Shown here: in pieces, positions 62,101-64,000 of the stretch
Numbering within the stretch: position 1 is the stretch's first letter
Layout of the letters: each line of letters starts with the position of its first letter
DNA from: Puffinus mauretanicus
Lineage: Eukaryota; Chordata; Aves; Procellariiformes; Procellariidae
Length of the DNA stretch: 64,000 nt
Reading direction: 5' to 3'
NCBI GenBank assembly: GCA_023333565.1
Contig: JAJKFH010002594.1
Span: 744,001-808,000 of the forward strand
Made by a program: the position numbers and the translations under genes
Notes under the pieces: model-generated
The model's database searches: none
What the model saw: the letters and a program-made list of their open reading frames with translations, nothing else
What the model was told of the DNA's origin: nothing

Positions 62101-63109
62101 ATTAGTAGTACTAGTGTTTTGGTATGATCACATTTCAGCATTCAAGACCCTCTGACAGGTACTGTAAATAGATTCATTTTTAAAGAATATGAAAAGTATG
62201 ACAGGTATTGTCTGTAAGGAATTAGAAGATGATAGATTGTGAGATAAATATGAAGGAAAAGAGGGAATTTTTTAAAAGAATGGGTTAGCACCCGAAAAAG
62301 TAATGGTTCCATGATCATGAAGAACAATGTTTCATAAAAGTTCATTAGTGAAATAGGGTGATACAGGAGACAGAAATAGAAACAAAAAAATCATAATATA
62401 TATTTTATTTTATTTTATTTTATTTTATTTTATTTTATTTTATTTTATATATATCATGTATAAGATATGATATGTACATAAATATGATTTGATAGATACA
62501 TATATTTCTCATATATATAAGAAACATGGAGGAAAACAGATAATAGCCAGTACAATAATAATTAGAAAGGATGAAATTTTGAAAACTGATAAGGGAACAT
62601 AAGGATACTAGAATAAAGCTGTGACTGAGAGAACTACCTAAGAGCAATATTAATAGCAAACTAGATATGACAAAGTTATTAATAACAGTTATTCAGTAAA
62701 TGAAAAAAAAAAAATATTCATTAAGTACCCCTGCTTAGTATACCAACCAAGTGAAACAAGAAAAATTAAGTATAAACTAGCTCTGCAGTGACTGAGAAAA
62801 ATGTCAGGCACTCTCTATTATCAATTCACAAAAAGCAAAGTTGGGAAAGGGAGTGAGATTATGGTTCCAAACTCAGCAAAATGGCAATACTGAAACAAGA
62901 TACTGTTGAAAAACTGAGACTCCCTGTTGTTTCCAGAGATTCTTCCAGAGTAACTTAAAACTGCTGTCTTACACAAGCCCAAGTTAAATTCTCATCTTTG
63001 TGGCGGCAACAGAGCCTGGCTCCTGCTGAGAGGACCTGATGCCTGTATCTTGTCTCCCTGCAAGACAGTGACTTCATTTCTCAGAAAAAATGTGAGAGTG
63101 TATTTTACA
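59191..63109. other. AT-rich noncoding stretch, no gene recognised
   Basis: Short chance frames only. Holds the TATTT microsatellite and following TA-rich DNA at 62.4-62.5 kb. The 350 bases before 63110 may be decayed 5' CR1 sequence, but I cannot show it. Confidence 0.65.
62401..62445. repeat. (TATTT)9 pentanucleotide microsatellite
   Basis: Nine perfect TATTT units, followed by TA-rich DNA to about 62520. Perfect pentamers of this length are usually length-variable between individuals. The whole stretch would unwind easily. Confidence 0.92.
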
Positions 63110-64000
63110 TTTTAGGATATAAAACTGGTGGAAAATCACAGCACTGCATACTGCTAAACTTCAAGCATCATCTACCATGAATAAATATATTCAATTAAGA
63201 TAATATTCAAGAGTCCTTAAAAATTGGCTGAGGAAATGTCTGTTCCTCTGATGTTCGTTTTAATAAATCTCCAAACAAGAAAATTCCAGCAGCTTGAAGA
63301 AATGTTAATCTGCCATATTCAGTAGCTGGTAAGCCTTATATCAGTCCTAAGCAATAACGGAAATGCTAGTATAAAATTCACTGATAAGGAATTTGGTGAT
63401 AGGAATACAATTAATACCAGCCAAAATGATTTTACATAAATTAGATCTAGTCAAATAGACCTGATTCTAATGTTTGATTAGATAACACATTTGGCTGAAA
63501 AGGTAAATATGCAGATCTGTATACTCAGACCATGATAGGTATATGACGGTGTGGCCCAGAGCTCTGATTAACATTACATAATACCAATAAAACACATAAG
63601 AAATTGATCCAACAGGTGGATCTCATGGGAGTACATGCCAACTGGGAACGAGCACTGAACAGATCTTTCCAGTGGCGCGCCATAGGGATTAGTTTATTTG
63701 ACACTCAACTTTTATGCAGCATTCTTAGCAATGGTCCAGAAATAAAAAAAATCATAGATAAAACTGATGGATGATGCACAAACTGGAGCAAAGAGCAATA
63801 AAGATGAAGACATGGAAACGGGGTTGATGCATGATTTCTGAGTAAGATGGGTCCACTTACACACAGCCAGATTCAACAGAATCAAATAAGAAGTCAAACA
63901 TCTTGTAGCAAGCAGTGCAGGAAATTTATACGGAAGACAGGGCTGTATAATGAAAATCAAGATTCCAGAGAGGATACAAGAGCTGTGGTGGACAAACAAC
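63110..64000 (+). mobile_element. Decayed CR1 LINE, reverse-transcriptase region, runs off the window
   Basis: Landmarks appear in the order of an old CR1 second frame: ATTCAATTAAGATAATATTC (63191), CTTAAAAATTGGCTGAGGAA, AAATTCCAGCAGCTTGAAG, then CCAGCCAAAATGATTTTAC, GATAACACATTTGGCTG, then the SGVPQG-type motif (here SGAP-stop-G at 63671-63688). Next comes a block corresponding to the FADD catalytic site region, which is destroyed. The last bases (GTGGTGGACAAACAAC) match the block that follows. Many frame breaks and stops show an inactive fossil. The 3' half lies beyond the window. The left border is soft; 63190 onward is firm. Confidence 0.75.
63671..63790 (+). pseudogene. Remnant of CR1 reverse-transcriptase catalytic region
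   Basis: Frame 1 from 63671 reads SGAP, a stop, GLVYLTLNFLCSILSNG, then PEIKKIIDKTDG and another stop. This aligns with the reverse-transcriptase stretch from the SGVPQG motif to the FADD motif; the Q is a stop and both catalytic aspartates of FADD are not recognisable. The octamer GGCGCGCC at 63674-63681 is part of the motif codons. Confidence 0.65.

Noticed and set aside
1..64000. CRISPR array, operon, prophage or other prokaryotic system
   Set aside because: No regularly spaced repeats or dense coding; repeat content and composition are those of a vertebrate nuclear genome.

Overview
The window reads as vertebrate, most likely bird, nuclear DNA with no recognisable protein-coding gene. 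Open frames are short, scattered evenly on both strands and unlike any family I know. The sequence is AT-rich by eye, CpG-poor, and carries mono- to pentanucleotide microsatellites. The bird call rests on two LTRs of an avian ERVL-like type, one CR1 LINE with a typical 3' end, several old CR1 remnants, and very old SINE/LINE-tail repeats of the kind shared by birds, turtles and crocodilians. It is probably an intergenic stretch or a long intron; the sequence alone does not decide which.

Layout: 1-5.9 kb is unique noncoding DNA with a G-quadruplex motif (588-614) and a clean hairpin (881-931). A possible DNA-transposon remnant lies at 6.0-6.3 kb, and an alternating purine-pyrimidine microsatellite at 7.35 kb. 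At 9.5-12.2 kb an old SINE/LINE tail is followed by two solo LTRs in opposite orientation (9778-10380 on +, 11610-12169 on -), enclosing 1.2 kb of single-copy DNA. From 12.2 to 24 kb I see noncoding DNA with poly-T and TG tracts. CR1 remnants on the minus strand lie at 24.1 kb and 25.6-26.2 kb; the second still shows reverse-transcriptase residues. The 30-37 kb part holds old repeats, a CTCF-like motif in a CpG-richer patch (34.8 kb), a homeodomain-motif-rich segment beside a perfect hairpin (34.3 kb), and a second hairpin (35.83 kb) with almost the same stem as that at 0.9 kb. A possible minus-strand LTR is at 40.2-40.4 kb. At 42.3-42.9 kb is the best-preserved CR1, with an internal 87-bp tandem duplication. 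From 43 to 63 kb the DNA is AT-rich with microsatellites and another old repeat copy. The last 0.9 kb is the reverse-transcriptase region of a decayed CR1 on the plus strand that runs off the edge.

No operon, gene cluster or novel protein system is visible. The points most worth a second look are the inverted LTR pair with an intact CRE-TATA core in one copy, the inverted flanks of the second LTR, the tandem duplication in CR1, the paired hairpins, and several candidate conserved noncoding segments. Repeat family names are assigned from memory of consensus features, not from a database search.
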